Source: Terracoccus luteus
GTDB lineage: Bacteria; Actinomycetota; Actinomycetes; Actinomycetales; Dermatophilaceae
Direction: 5' to 3'
DNA: 64,000 nt
NCBI RefSeq assembly: GCF_003635045.1
Contig: NZ_RBXT01000001.1
Location: forward strand, 62,001-126,000
Shown here: positions 34,761-42,673 of the stretch, piece by piece
How the letters are laid out: every line of letters begins with the position of its first letter
Position numbering within the stretch: the first letter of the stretch is position 1
The notes under the pieces: model-generated
Database searches by the model: none
What the model saw: the letters and a program-made list of their open reading frames with translations, nothing else
Told to the model about the DNA's origin: nothing
Made by a program: the position numbers and the translations under genes

Positions 34761-36599
34761 TCAGTACGAGAGGCCGTGGCCGAACGGGTAGAGCACCTCG
34801 GTGCCTGAACCGGCGACCGGGATGTCGACCGGCAGCCTCCCGCCGGGGGCGACCTCGCCGGTGATGACGCGGGCGGCGGCCTCGACGGCGACGGGGCTGT
34901 ACGAGTAGGTGGCGAGGTAGGTCGGGGCATTGGTGAGGTACGCGATGTCGTAGGGGTCGCGCACGGCCACGACGACGACGGGCGTCCCCGTGGCGAGCAG
35001 GGCGGTGACGAGCTTCTGCTGGCCGCCGGTGGGGTCGGTGACGCTGCGGTCCCAGGCCTTCATGGTCGTGACGACGACGGCGTCGTGGGCGGAGGCCGCC
35101 GCGACGGCCGGGGCGATCTTCGCGTCGGTGGGCGCCGAGCCGGTCTCCATCGTCGTCACCGTGGCGCCGGCGGAGGTGAGGCCGGCGGCGAGGGTCGCCG
35201 TCGTCGTCGCTCCGTAGCCGGTGACGAGCACCTTCCGGCCCGACACGGCCAGCGGCAGCACCCCGTCGTCGTTCTTGACGAGCGTCGTCGTGCGGTCGGT
35301 GATCGTGGCGGCGGCGTCGAGGTTGCGCGGCGTCCCGACGAGGGCGCTGAGCCGGTCCGGGTTCGCGTAGGGCCGGGCGACCACACCACGGCGGTACTTC
35401 AGCCGCAGCACGCGCTCGACCTTGGCGTCGAGATCGGCCTGCGTCAGACGGCCGGTCTCGACCGCGTCGACGACGGCGGCGTACGCGTCGTCCATGGCCG
35501 GGGTCATGAGCAGCTGGTCGACCCCGGCGAGCAGCGCCCGCACTGCCACCTCGGCGTCACCGTAGAGGTCGCGCACCCCCTGCATGGCCAGCGAGTCGGT
35601 GATGATGACGCCCTTGAAGCCGAGCTCCTCTCGCAGCACGCCGGTCATGATCGCGCGGCTCAGGGTCGCCGGGTCGCCGGAGTCGTCGAGGGCCGGGAAC
35701 GACAGGTGTGCCGTCATGATCATGTCGATCTGCTGGCGGATGGCGGCCTTGAACGGCGGCGCGTCGAGCTGCTCCCACTGCTCACGGGTGTGGGTGATGA
35801 TGGGGAAGGCGACGTGGCTGTCGGTCGCGGTGTCGCCGTGACCGGGGAAGTGCTTGGCCGACGACGAGATGCCGGCGTCGCGCTGGTAGCCGGCCACCTG
35901 CGCGGCGACGAGCCGGGCGGCGAGGTCGGGGTGCGACGAGAACGAGCGGGTGCCGATGACCGGGTTGAGGGCGTTGACGTTGACATCGCAGACGGGCGCG
36001 AAGTCGGTGTTGACGCCCATGGCCCGCAGCTCGCGACCGGTGATGGCGGCCGCGGTGCGCGCGTCGGCGCTGCTGCGCCCGGCGCCGAGGGCCATCGAGC
36101 CGGGGAACTGCGTCGCCGGGGGGCCGATGCGCGTGACGACGCCCTGCTCCTGGTCGGTCGAGATCGACAGCGGCACGCGCACCTTGCTCTGCTGCGTCAG
36201 GGCGGCCCGCTGCAGGCCGTTGGAGAGGCCGGTGATCTGCTCCGGGTTCTGCACGCTGTCGGTCCACGCGAAGTAGATGACGCCGCCGAGGTGGTACTTC
36301 TGCACGACCTCGGCCGGGCTGGCGACCCCGTAGAGAGGCAGGTTGCGGTCGTCGGCGGTCGTGGCGTCGGAGCCGTACACGTTCTGGACGAAGAGCTGAC
36401 CGACCTTCTCCTGCAACGTCATCCGCCGCAGCGTGGAGGTCACCCACCCACGTTCGCCGCGCGCCTCACCGGGCACCACGGCATCCGGGCTGCTGTCGGC
36501 CCCCGTCGCGGCGGACGCGGACCGGGCGGCCGCACCGACGGCGAGGGCGGCGGCCCCACCGGCGAGCACGGAACGACGGGAGAGGTCTGACGTGGACAT
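34761..36599 (-). CDS. nagZ: Exported beta-N-acetylglucosaminidase, GH3 (NagZ-like)
   Basis: Removes GlcNAc from peptidoglycan fragments, giving NamZ access to MurNAc. 612 aa with a Tat-type signal (LSRRSVLAGGAAALAV). GH3 features: STDQEQGVVTRI, K249-H-F-P-G-H-G-D-T, the NagZ-specific Asp-His dyad D260-S-H262, and the likely nucleophile D335 in VIITDSLAMQGV. A C-terminal GH3_C domain follows (about 430-612). First gene of the MurNAc operon; a candidate operator lies 22 bases upstream. Two-domain size resembles Bacillus NagZ rather than the 340-aa E. coli form. Confidence 0.93.
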   Translation of the reverse strand: MSTSDLSRRSVLAGGAAALAVGAAARSASAATGADSSPDAVVPGEARGERGWVTSTLRRMTLQEKVGQLFVQNVYGSDATTADDRNLPLYGVASPAEVVQKYHLGGVIYFAWTDSVQNPEQITGLSNGLQRAALTQQSKVRVPLSISTDQEQGVVTRIGPPATQFPGSMALGAGRSSADARTAAAITGRELRAMGVNTDFAPVCDVNVNALNPVIGTRSFSSHPDLAARLVAAQVAGYQRDAGISSSAKHFPGHGDTATDSHVAFPIITHTREQWEQLDAPPFKAAIRQQIDMIMTAHLSFPALDDSGDPATLSRAIMTGVLREELGFKGVIITDSLAMQGVRDLYGDAEVAVRALLAGVDQLLMTPAMDDAYAAVVDAVETGRLTQADLDAKVERVLRLKYRRGVVARPYANPDRLSALVGTPRNLDAAATITDRTTTLVKNDDGVLPLAVSGRKVLVTGYGATTTATLAAGLTSAGATVTTMETGSAPTDAKIAPAVAAASAHDAVVVTTMKAWDRSVTDPTGGQQKLVTALLATGTPVVVVAVRDPYDIAYLTNAPTYLATYSYSPVAVEAAARVITGEVAPGGRLPVDIPVAGSGTEVLYPFGHGLSY

Positions 36600-36620
36600 G
36601 GCGCCTCCGAGGCTGTGAAG

Positions 36621-36652
36621 AAGTTACGCGTCGAGTCGTTTCGACGGAACTT
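36621..36652 (-). promoter_or_regulatory. Candidate operator upstream of the MurNAc operon
   Basis: Read on the minus strand, GTAAGTTC and GTAACTTC flank a dyad, GTCGA-N6-TCGAC. It lies just upstream of nagZ in an AT-richer stretch. Binding by the RpiR-type regulator of the operon is inference. Confidence 0.4.
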
Positions 36653-36706
36653 ACCTACGCCATCGGGGTGCGGCAACCGGAAACGGCCGCCCGGGGCCGG
36701 CAGGGG

Positions 36707-38242
36707 TCACCAGCCGGCGAGCGCGCGCACCCCCTGCACGGTGTCGATCTCCGAGACCGGCTTGTCGTCGCGGTAGCGCAGCACCCGCGCGAACCGCAGG
36801 GCCATGCCGCCGGGGTAGCGGGTCGACTTCTGCACCCCGTCGAAGGCGATCTCGACGACCTGCTCGGGCCGCACGGTGACGACCCGGTCGCCGCGCTCGA
36901 CGGCGAGGTCGAGGAACCGCTCGGTCTGCCACGCGAGCATCTCGTCGGTCATGCCCTTGAAGGTCTTGCCGAGCATGACGAGCTCGCCGGTGTCGGCGTC
37001 GCGCGCCCCGAGGTGGATGTTCGACAGCTTCCCCGTGCGGCGGCCGCTGCCCCACTCGACGGCGAGCACGACGAGGTCGAGGGTGTGCCGCGGCTTGACC
37101 TTGACCCAGCCCGGTCCGCGCCGGCCGGCGGCGTAGGGCAGGGCGGGGTCCTTGACCACGACCCCCTCGTGGCCGGCGAGGACCAGGTCGTCGAAGAACT
37201 GCTGCCCCTCCGTCGGGTCGTCGGTGAGCAGGCGGGGGACGAGCCAGCCCGGCGGCACCGTCTCGGCCAGACGTCGCCAGCGCACCGCCGCGGGCTCGTC
37301 GACGAGGTCGTCGCCGTCGAGGTGCAGCACGTCGAAGAAGAACGGCGTCAGGGGCACCTCGTCGCGCAGCCGGGCGGGGTCCTGCGAGCTCGCGGTTCGG
37401 GCACCGGTGACCTGGAAGGGTTGCGGGCGACCGTCCGACCGCAGCGCGATGACCTCCCCGTCGAGCACCGCGCGTCGCACCGTGAGCCCGGCCAGCGCCT
37501 CGACGATCTCGGGCATGCGGTCGGTCACCTCGTCGAGGGTGCGGGTGTAGAGGTGCACCTCCCCGTCGTCGACGTGTGCCTGCAGCCGGATGCCGTCGAG
37601 CTTGGCCTCGACGAGCACCTGGCCCCCCAGCGTGGCGAGGGCCCCCGCGACGTCCGGTGCCGAGCCGGCCAGCATCGGTCGCAGCGGCCGCCCGACCTCG
37701 AGCACGAGGGCCTCGAGCGCCGGTGCGCCGCCCTCGAGCGCGGCGCGGGCCACCGGGCCGGTGAACCCGGCCAGCATGACGGCGCGGCGGACGGCGGCGT
37801 CGGGCACGTCGGCCGCCTTCGCCACGGCCTGCAGCATGACGCCGTCACCCGCGCCCTGCCGGGTCTCGCCGGTGATGAGGCCGCGCAGCCAGGTCTGCTC
37901 GTCTGCGGTGGCGGCGGCGAACAGCTCGCCGACGGCCGTGGACCGGGCGGCGCCGGAGCCCGACCCGGCGATGGCGGCGATCCGGGTGGCGGCGGCATCC
38001 ACCTGCTCGACCGTGAGGCTCGGCTCCGACGCAGGGTCGGGCAGGCCCGTCAGACCCCGCCAGCTCACCCCGATGCGGCGCTGCGGCAGCACCCCCGACA
38101 GGTGCGAGGCGACGACCTCGACGGTCTCGGGGCCGTCGTCGGCGGCGCGGCGGAGGCAGGCGGCGAGGGCCTCGACCTTGGCCGTGCGCGAGCTCGTGGC
38201 CGCGACGGTGCGGGCGGTGTCGACGACGTCGTGCAGCAGCAT
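36707..38242 (-). CDS. ligB: ATP-dependent DNA ligase (LigB-type)
   Basis: Seals DNA nicks with ATP, an accessory to the NAD-dependent LigA. 511 aa, like mycobacterial LigB. The N-terminal helical DNA-binding domain precedes the nucleotidyltransferase core with motif I E-A-K214-L-D-G, then LDGEVIAL (motif III-like), FFFDVLHLDG, HEGVVVKDP (motif IV) and GWVKVKPRH (motif V). A C-terminal OB fold includes VVEIAFDGVQ. No Ku or LigD domains are nearby, so it is not the NHEJ ligase. ATG 38242 matches the usual LigB start MLLHDVV. Confidence 0.9.
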   Translation of the reverse strand: MLLHDVVDTARTVAATSSRTAKVEALAACLRRAADDGPETVEVVASHLSGVLPQRRIGVSWRGLTGLPDPASEPSLTVEQVDAAATRIAAIAGSGSGAARSTAVGELFAAATADEQTWLRGLITGETRQGAGDGVMLQAVAKAADVPDAAVRRAVMLAGFTGPVARAALEGGAPALEALVLEVGRPLRPMLAGSAPDVAGALATLGGQVLVEAKLDGIRLQAHVDDGEVHLYTRTLDEVTDRMPEIVEALAGLTVRRAVLDGEVIALRSDGRPQPFQVTGARTASSQDPARLRDEVPLTPFFFDVLHLDGDDLVDEPAAVRWRRLAETVPPGWLVPRLLTDDPTEGQQFFDDLVLAGHEGVVVKDPALPYAAGRRGPGWVKVKPRHTLDLVVLAVEWGSGRRTGKLSNIHLGARDADTGELVMLGKTFKGMTDEMLAWQTERFLDLAVERGDRVVTVRPEQVVEIAFDGVQKSTRYPGGMALRFARVLRYRDDKPVSEIDTVQGVRALAGW

Positions 38243-38312
38243 GCGTCGATCGTGCCCGATGCGCGGGCTCGACGAACCCCGCGCGGGCCGGGGCGGTGTC
38301 ATCCTGTCGGTC

Positions 38313-38603
38313 ATGGAGGTGGAGTTCACCGGCGAGGTCGTGCACTGGCGAGGCCCGTCGCCCTACCACTTCGTGCGCGTGCCCGAGCCCGAGTCGCAGG
38401 CGCTGCACGACGTCGCCTTCGTCAGCTACGGGTGGGGCGTGCTGCCGGTCACGGCGCGGCTGCGCGACACCAAGTTCACGACGTCGCTCTTCCCCAAGGA
38501 CGGCGGCTACCTCGTGCCGCTCAAGGACGCCGTGCGCCGGGCCGAGGCGGTCGAGATCGGCGACGTCGTGCCGCTGACCCTCGTGGTGCGCGGCGAGGTC
38601 TGA
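38313..38603 (+). CDS. DUF1905 domain protein
   Basis: A 96-aa single-domain protein: EFTGEVVHWRGPSPYHFVRVP, then YGWGVLPVTARLRDTKFTTSLFPKDGGYLVPLKDAVRRAE, the DUF1905 pattern. The fold is a small beta barrel of unknown function. Divergent from ligB by 70 bases. CATCCT seven bases before the ATG is a poor but correctly placed leaderless -10 box. Confidence 0.8.
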   Translation: MEVEFTGEVVHWRGPSPYHFVRVPEPESQALHDVAFVSYGWGVLPVTARLRDTKFTTSLFPKDGGYLVPLKDAVRRAEAVEIGDVVPLTLVVRGEV

Positions 38604-38687
38604 CCGCCCGACCGCCCACCGGTGGGCTGTGAGGTGGCTGTGAGCGCCGCCCCGGCGCTTGACGCACGCCCCCGCGCCGGGGGAAGG

Positions 38688-38701
38688 TAAGCAAGCGCTT
38701 A
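38688..38701. promoter_or_regulatory. TetR-type operator of the acyl-CoA operon
   Basis: TAAGC-AAGC-GCTTA is an exact inverted repeat 23 bases before the first SDR start. A TTGACG -35-like box lies at 38659-38664. AAGCAAGCGCTT-type sites are typical of TetR-family regulators of fatty-acid catabolism in actinobacteria. No regulator gene is adjacent. Confidence 0.55.
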
Positions 38702-38724
38702 GTCACCGTTCAACGAGGAGCACC

Positions 38725-39549
38725 ATGCCCGACGTCGTCGTCGTCACCGGGGCGGCCCGGGGCATCGGCCGTGCGCTCGCCGAACGTTTCGCCCGCGAGG
38801 GCTGGGCGGTCGTCGCGGGCGACCTCGACGCTACGGCGCTCGGCGACGTGGCCGAGGCCACGGGTGCGGTCGCCGTCGCCGGCGACACGTCGACGGATGC
38901 CGGCGTGCGGGCCCTCGTCGACACGGCCACCGCGCGCTTCGGCGGGGTCGACGTCTTCGTGGCCAACGCCGGTGTCGGCACCCTCGCCGGTCTCGACGCG
39001 AGCGACGAGCAGTGGCAGCAGGCGCTCGAGGTCAACGTCCTCGCTCACGTGCGCGCCGCCCGGGTGCTCGTGCCGCACTGGCTCGAGCGGGGGCGGGGCC
39101 GGTTCGTCGTCACCGCCAGCGCCGCCGGCCTGCTGACGATGCTCGGCGACGCGCCCTACAGCGTGAGCAAGCACGCCGCCGTCGCCTTCGCCGAGTGGCT
39201 GAGCGCGACGTACCGCCACCGCGGCATCGTCGTGCAGGCCGTGTGCCCGCAGGGCGTCCAGACCCGCATGCTCGAGGAGTCGGGCCCGCTGCAGGCATTG
39301 CTCACCCGTGACGCCGTCGTCACCCCCGACGAGGTGGCGGATGCCGTGTGGCGCGCCCTGCGGACCGACGCGTTCTACGTCCTGCCGCACCCGGAGGTGG
39401 CCGGCTACAGCGCGCAGCGGGCCGCCCACCCCGACGAGTGGCTCGCCGGCATGAACCGGCTGCAGCAGCGCCTCGACCACACCCCGCCCGTGAATCCGCC
39501 CGTGAGTCCGCCCGGACCCGCCGGGCACCGAGACCAGGAGAGTGCATGA
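38725..39549 (+). CDS. Short-chain dehydrogenase/reductase, first gene of the acyl-CoA operon
   Basis: NAD(P)-dependent SDR of 274 aa. Cofactor loop TGAARGIG (8-15), NAG motif VANAG (79-83), catalytic S132, Y145 and K149 in YSVSK. ATG 38725 has a good ribosome site, GAGGAG. The C-terminal ~25 residues are Pro-rich and dispensable-looking. By operon context it probably oxidises or reduces a hydroxyacyl-CoA or related alcohol. Overlaps the next SDR gene by ATGA. Confidence 0.85.
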   Translation: MPDVVVVTGAARGIGRALAERFAREGWAVVAGDLDATALGDVAEATGAVAVAGDTSTDAGVRALVDTATARFGGVDVFVANAGVGTLAGLDASDEQWQQALEVNVLAHVRAARVLVPHWLERGRGRFVVTASAAGLLTMLGDAPYSVSKHAAVAFAEWLSATYRHRGIVVQAVCPQGVQTRMLEESGPLQALLTRDAVVTPDEVADAVWRALRTDAFYVLPHPEVAGYSAQRAAHPDEWLAGMNRLQQRLDHTPPVNPPVSPPGPAGHRDQESA

Positions 39550-40313
39550 CCGACCAGCCCAGCACCAGCCGCACCGCCATCGTCACCGGAGCCGCCCGCG
39601 GCATCGGTGCCGCCGTCGCCCGTCGACTCGCCGCGGACGGCTTCGCCGTGGCCGTACTCGACCTCGACGAGAGTGCCTGTGCGGCAGTCGTGTCCGAGAT
39701 CGAGGCGGCCGGTGGGCGGGGCCTCGCGGTCGGCGTCGACGTGTCCGACGAGGCGGCGGTGCAGAGCGCCGTCGAGCGGGTCGTCGACGGACTCGGCGCC
39801 CCGACCGTGCTCGTCAACAACGCCGGCATCATCCGCGACAACATGCTCTTCAAGATGACGACCGACGACTGGGACGCCGTCATGGGCGTGCACCTGCGGG
39901 GGTCGTTCCTCATGACCCGCGCCGCGCAGAAGCACATGATCGACGCCAAGTGGGGGCGCATCGTCAACCTCAGCTCGACGTCGGCCCTGGGCAACCGCGG
40001 CCAGGCGAACTACGCGGCCGCCAAGGCCGGCCTGCAGGGGTTCACCAAGACCCTCGCCATCGAGCTCGGCAAGTTCGGCGTCACGGCGAACGCCATCGCC
40101 CCCGGCTTCATCGCGAGCGACATGACGCGGCAGACGGCCGAGCGCATGGGCATCACCTTCGAGCAGTTCCTCGAGGGCGCGGCCAAGGAGATCCCCGTCG
40201 GCCGGGTGGGTCAGCCCGACGACATCGCCGCCACCGCAGCCTTCCTCGTCCGTGACGACGCGAGCTTCGTCTCGGGACAGGTCATCTACGTCGCCGGTGG
40301 GCCGAAGGCCTGA
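39546..40313 (+). CDS. Short-chain dehydrogenase, FabG/3-hydroxyacyl-CoA dehydrogenase-like
   Basis: A 255-aa SDR closely resembling FabG: TGAARGIG (14-21), NNAGIIRDNMLFKM, S143/S144, Y156-x-x-x-K160, and the C-terminal VSGQVIYVAGGPKA. In an operon of this make-up (compare LvaD of the Pseudomonas levulinate pathway) it would oxidise the 3-hydroxyacyl-CoA made after the kinase/dehydrogenase steps. A role in fatty-acid synthesis is less likely since no other fab genes are present. Starts inside the stop of the first SDR. Confidence 0.85.
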   Translation: MTDQPSTSRTAIVTGAARGIGAAVARRLAADGFAVAVLDLDESACAAVVSEIEAAGGRGLAVGVDVSDEAAVQSAVERVVDGLGAPTVLVNNAGIIRDNMLFKMTTDDWDAVMGVHLRGSFLMTRAAQKHMIDAKWGRIVNLSSTSALGNRGQANYAAAKAGLQGFTKTLAIELGKFGVTANAIAPGFIASDMTRQTAERMGITFEQFLEGAAKEIPVGRVGQPDDIAATAAFLVRDDASFVSGQVIYVAGGPKA

Positions 40314-40314
40314 C

Positions 40315-41397
40315 GTGACAGAGCGATCCGCCGCCGCCACTGCGCGGTCGGGGCCGGACGGTCCGCGGCCAGGTCCGGCCGGCGACCCTCCCGGCCTCGA
40401 CCTGGGCGCGGTCTCGGCGTACCTCGAGACCGCGGCTCCCGGCATCCTCGACGGGCCGCTGACGGCGCGGGTGGTGGCGGGCGGCAAGTCCAACCTCACG
40501 TACGAGGTGGGCGACGGCCGGCGCACCGTCATCGTGCGGCGTCCGCCCTTGGGGCACGTGCTCGAGACGGCCCACGACATGGCGCGGGAGCACCGGGTCA
40601 TGACCGCGCTGGCCGGGACCGCCGTGCCGGTGCCGCGCACGTACGCACTGTGCACCGACGTGGACGTCATCGGTGCCCCGTTCTACGTCATGGAGCACGT
40701 CGCGGGCACGCCGTACCGCTTCGCGGCCCAGCTGTCGCCGGTCGGGCACGAGCGGGTGCGCACCATCAGCGAGCGGCTCGTCGACACGCTCGTCGAGCTG
40801 CACGCCGTCGACCCCGACGCGGTCGGTCTCGGTGACTTCGGCCGCCCCGAGGGCTTTCTCGAGCGACAGGTCCGTCGCTGGAAGCGCCAGCTCGACGCGT
40901 CGCGCAGCCGTGACCTCGACGGCATCGACGACCTGCACGCACGGCTCGCGGCCAGCGTCCCAGAGAGCGGCGACGTCATCGTCGTGCACGGCGACTACCG
41001 CCTCGACAACCTCCTCGTCGGCGACGGCGACGAGGTCACCGCGGTGCTCGACTGGGAGATGGCGACCGTGGGCGACCCGCTCACCGACGTCGCCCTGCTC
41101 GAGGCGTACCAGGCGCTGCCCCGGGTGATGGACACCGTCGCCGTCTCGGACGTCTCGCGGGCGCCGGGCTTCATCGGACCCGTCGAGCTGCGGCGTCGCT
41201 ACGCCGACGCGAGCGGCCGCGACCTCACCCACCTCTCGTTCCACCTCGGGCTGGCCTACTTCAAGCTCGCCGTCATCCTCGAGGGCATCCACTACCGCTA
41301 CACGCAGGGCCAGACCGTGGGGTCGGGCTTCGCCCACATCGGCGACGCCACGGTGCCGCTCGTGCGGGCCGGCCTGCGCGCGACCGAGGAGAGCTGA
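40315..41397 (+). CDS. APH-like kinase, probable 4-hydroxyacyl-CoA kinase (LvaA/ACAD10-11 kinase-domain type)
   Basis: A 360-aa aminoglycoside-phosphotransferase-fold kinase. Seen: GGKSNLTYEVGDGRRTVIVRR, the catalytic loop H225-G-D-Y-R-L-D-N232 and the metal-binding D247-W-E. Members next to acyl-CoA dehydrogenases are not antibiotic kinases: LvaA, and the kinase domains of animal ACAD10/ACAD11, phosphorylate 4-hydroxyacyl-CoA. The next gene is the matching ACAD type, directly adjoining (stop at 41397, GTG at 41398). Substrate assignment is inference from this pairing. Sits 1 base after the SDR stop. Confidence 0.82.
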   Translation: MTERSAAATARSGPDGPRPGPAGDPPGLDLGAVSAYLETAAPGILDGPLTARVVAGGKSNLTYEVGDGRRTVIVRRPPLGHVLETAHDMAREHRVMTALAGTAVPVPRTYALCTDVDVIGAPFYVMEHVAGTPYRFAAQLSPVGHERVRTISERLVDTLVELHAVDPDAVGLGDFGRPEGFLERQVRRWKRQLDASRSRDLDGIDDLHARLAASVPESGDVIVVHGDYRLDNLLVGDGDEVTAVLDWEMATVGDPLTDVALLEAYQALPRVMDTVAVSDVSRAPGFIGPVELRRRYADASGRDLTHLSFHLGLAYFKLAVILEGIHYRYTQGQTVGSGFAHIGDATVPLVRAGLRATEES

Positions 41398-42672
41398 GTG
41401 CACTTCGCCTTCGACCCCGACACCGAGCGCCGCGTCGAGACCCTGCGGGCCTTCGTCACCGACGAGGTGGATGCCGCCCTGCCGCAGTTCGACTCGGAGG
41501 TGGCCGACCTCGGCGATCGCTGGGCGTGGAGCACCGTGCCCGTGCTGCAGGGTCTGCGCGAGCGGGGGCGTGAGCTCGGCCTGTGGAACGCCTTCCTGCC
41601 CGGCGGGCGTGGGGCCGGGCTGACCAACCTGCAGTACGCGCCGCTCGCCGAGGTCACGGGCCGCTCGATCCGGCTCGCCCCGGCCGCGCTCAACTGCGCC
41701 GCGCCCGACACGGGCAACATGGAGGTGCTGGCGCAGTTCGGTACCCCCGAGCAGCAGGAGCAGTGGCTGGAGCCGTTGCTGCGCGGTGAGATCCGCTCCG
41801 CCTTTGCGATGACCGAGCCCGACGTGGCCAGCAGCGACGCGACCAACATCGGGCTGCGCATCGAGCGGCAGGGCGACGAGTACGTCATCAACGGTCGCAA
41901 GTGGTGGATCACCGGCGCGATGAACCCCGAGTGCGCCGTGCTCATCGTCATGGGCAAGACCGACCCGTCGGCCGACCGGCACCGCCAGCAGTCGATGGTG
42001 CTGGTCCCGCGGGACACCCCGGGCCTCGAGGTCGTGCGCGGCATGGAGGTCTTCGGCTACGACGACCACGACCACGGCGGTCACGCCGAGCTGCGCTTCA
42101 CCGACGTGCGTGTGCCGGCGTCGAACCTCGTCGGCGAGGAGGGCGGCGGGTTCGCCATCGCGCAGGCACGGCTGGGGCCCGGCCGGATCCACCACTGCAT
42201 GAGGTCGATCGGGCTCGCGGAGGTGGCGATCGAGGCGATGTGCCGCCGGGCCAGCGGGCGGGTCGCCTTCGGTCGACCCATCGCCGACCAGGGCGTCGTG
42301 CGCGACTGGATCGCCGAGTCGCGGGTGCGCGTCGAGCAGCTGCGGCTGCTCGTGCTCAAGACGGCCTGGCTCATGGACACCGTCGGCAACAAGGGCGCGC
42401 ACAGCGAGATCCAGGCCATCAAGATCGCCACCCCGAAGACCGTCGAGTGGATCCTCGACAAGGCGATCCAGACCCACGGGGCCGCGGGTCTGAGCCAGGA
42501 CCACGAGCTCGCCCTCGCCTTCGCCGGCATCCGGACCCTGCGCTTCGCCGACGGCCCCGACGAGGTGCACAAGAACGCGCTGGCCAAGGCCGAGCTGCGC
42601 CGACACACGAAGACCCTCGACCCCCGTGGCGCCGTCTCCACGCCCGCCACCCCTGCCACGAAGGAGAACTGA
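41398..42672 (+). CDS. Acyl-CoA dehydrogenase homologue of the ACAD10/ACAD11/LvaC type
   Basis: A 424-aa flavoprotein of the acyl-CoA dehydrogenase fold. [17 protein letters not shown]-like segment (here [17 protein letters not shown]), [12 protein letters not shown], and the subgroup-specific [16 protein letters not shown] and [13 protein letters not shown]. At the position of the usual catalytic Glu (YEGT) it has D385-G-P-D-E-V-H, as in ACAD10/11. In that group the enzyme helps remove phosphate from 4-phosphoacyl-CoA to move the hydroxyl, rather than simply desaturating. GTG start adjoins the kinase stop. Confidence 0.85.
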   Translation: MHFAFDPDTERRVETLRAFVTDEVDAALPQFDSEVADLGDRWAWSTVPVLQGLRERGRELGLWNAFLPGGRGAGLTNLQYAPLAEVTGRSIRLAPAALNCAAPDTGNMEVLAQFGTPEQQEQWLEPLLRGEIRSAFAMTEPDVASSDATNIGLRIERQGDEYVINGRKWWITGAMNPECAVLIVMGKTDPSADRHRQQSMVLVPRDTPGLEVVRGMEVFGYDDHDHGGHAELRFTDVRVPASNLVGEEGGGFAIAQARLGPGRIHHCMRSIGLAEVAIEAMCRRASGRVAFGRPIADQGVVRDWIAESRVRVEQLRLLVLKTAWLMDTVGNKGAHSEIQAIKIATPKTVEWILDKAIQTHGAAGLSQDHELALAFAGIRTLRFADGPDEVHKNALAKAELRRHTKTLDPRGAVSTPATPATKEN

Positions 42673-42673
42673 C

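Noticed and set aside
40315-41397. Aminoglycoside resistance gene
   Set aside because: The APH fold is present, but the operon partners and the GGKSNLTYEV start fit acyl-CoA-associated kinases instead.
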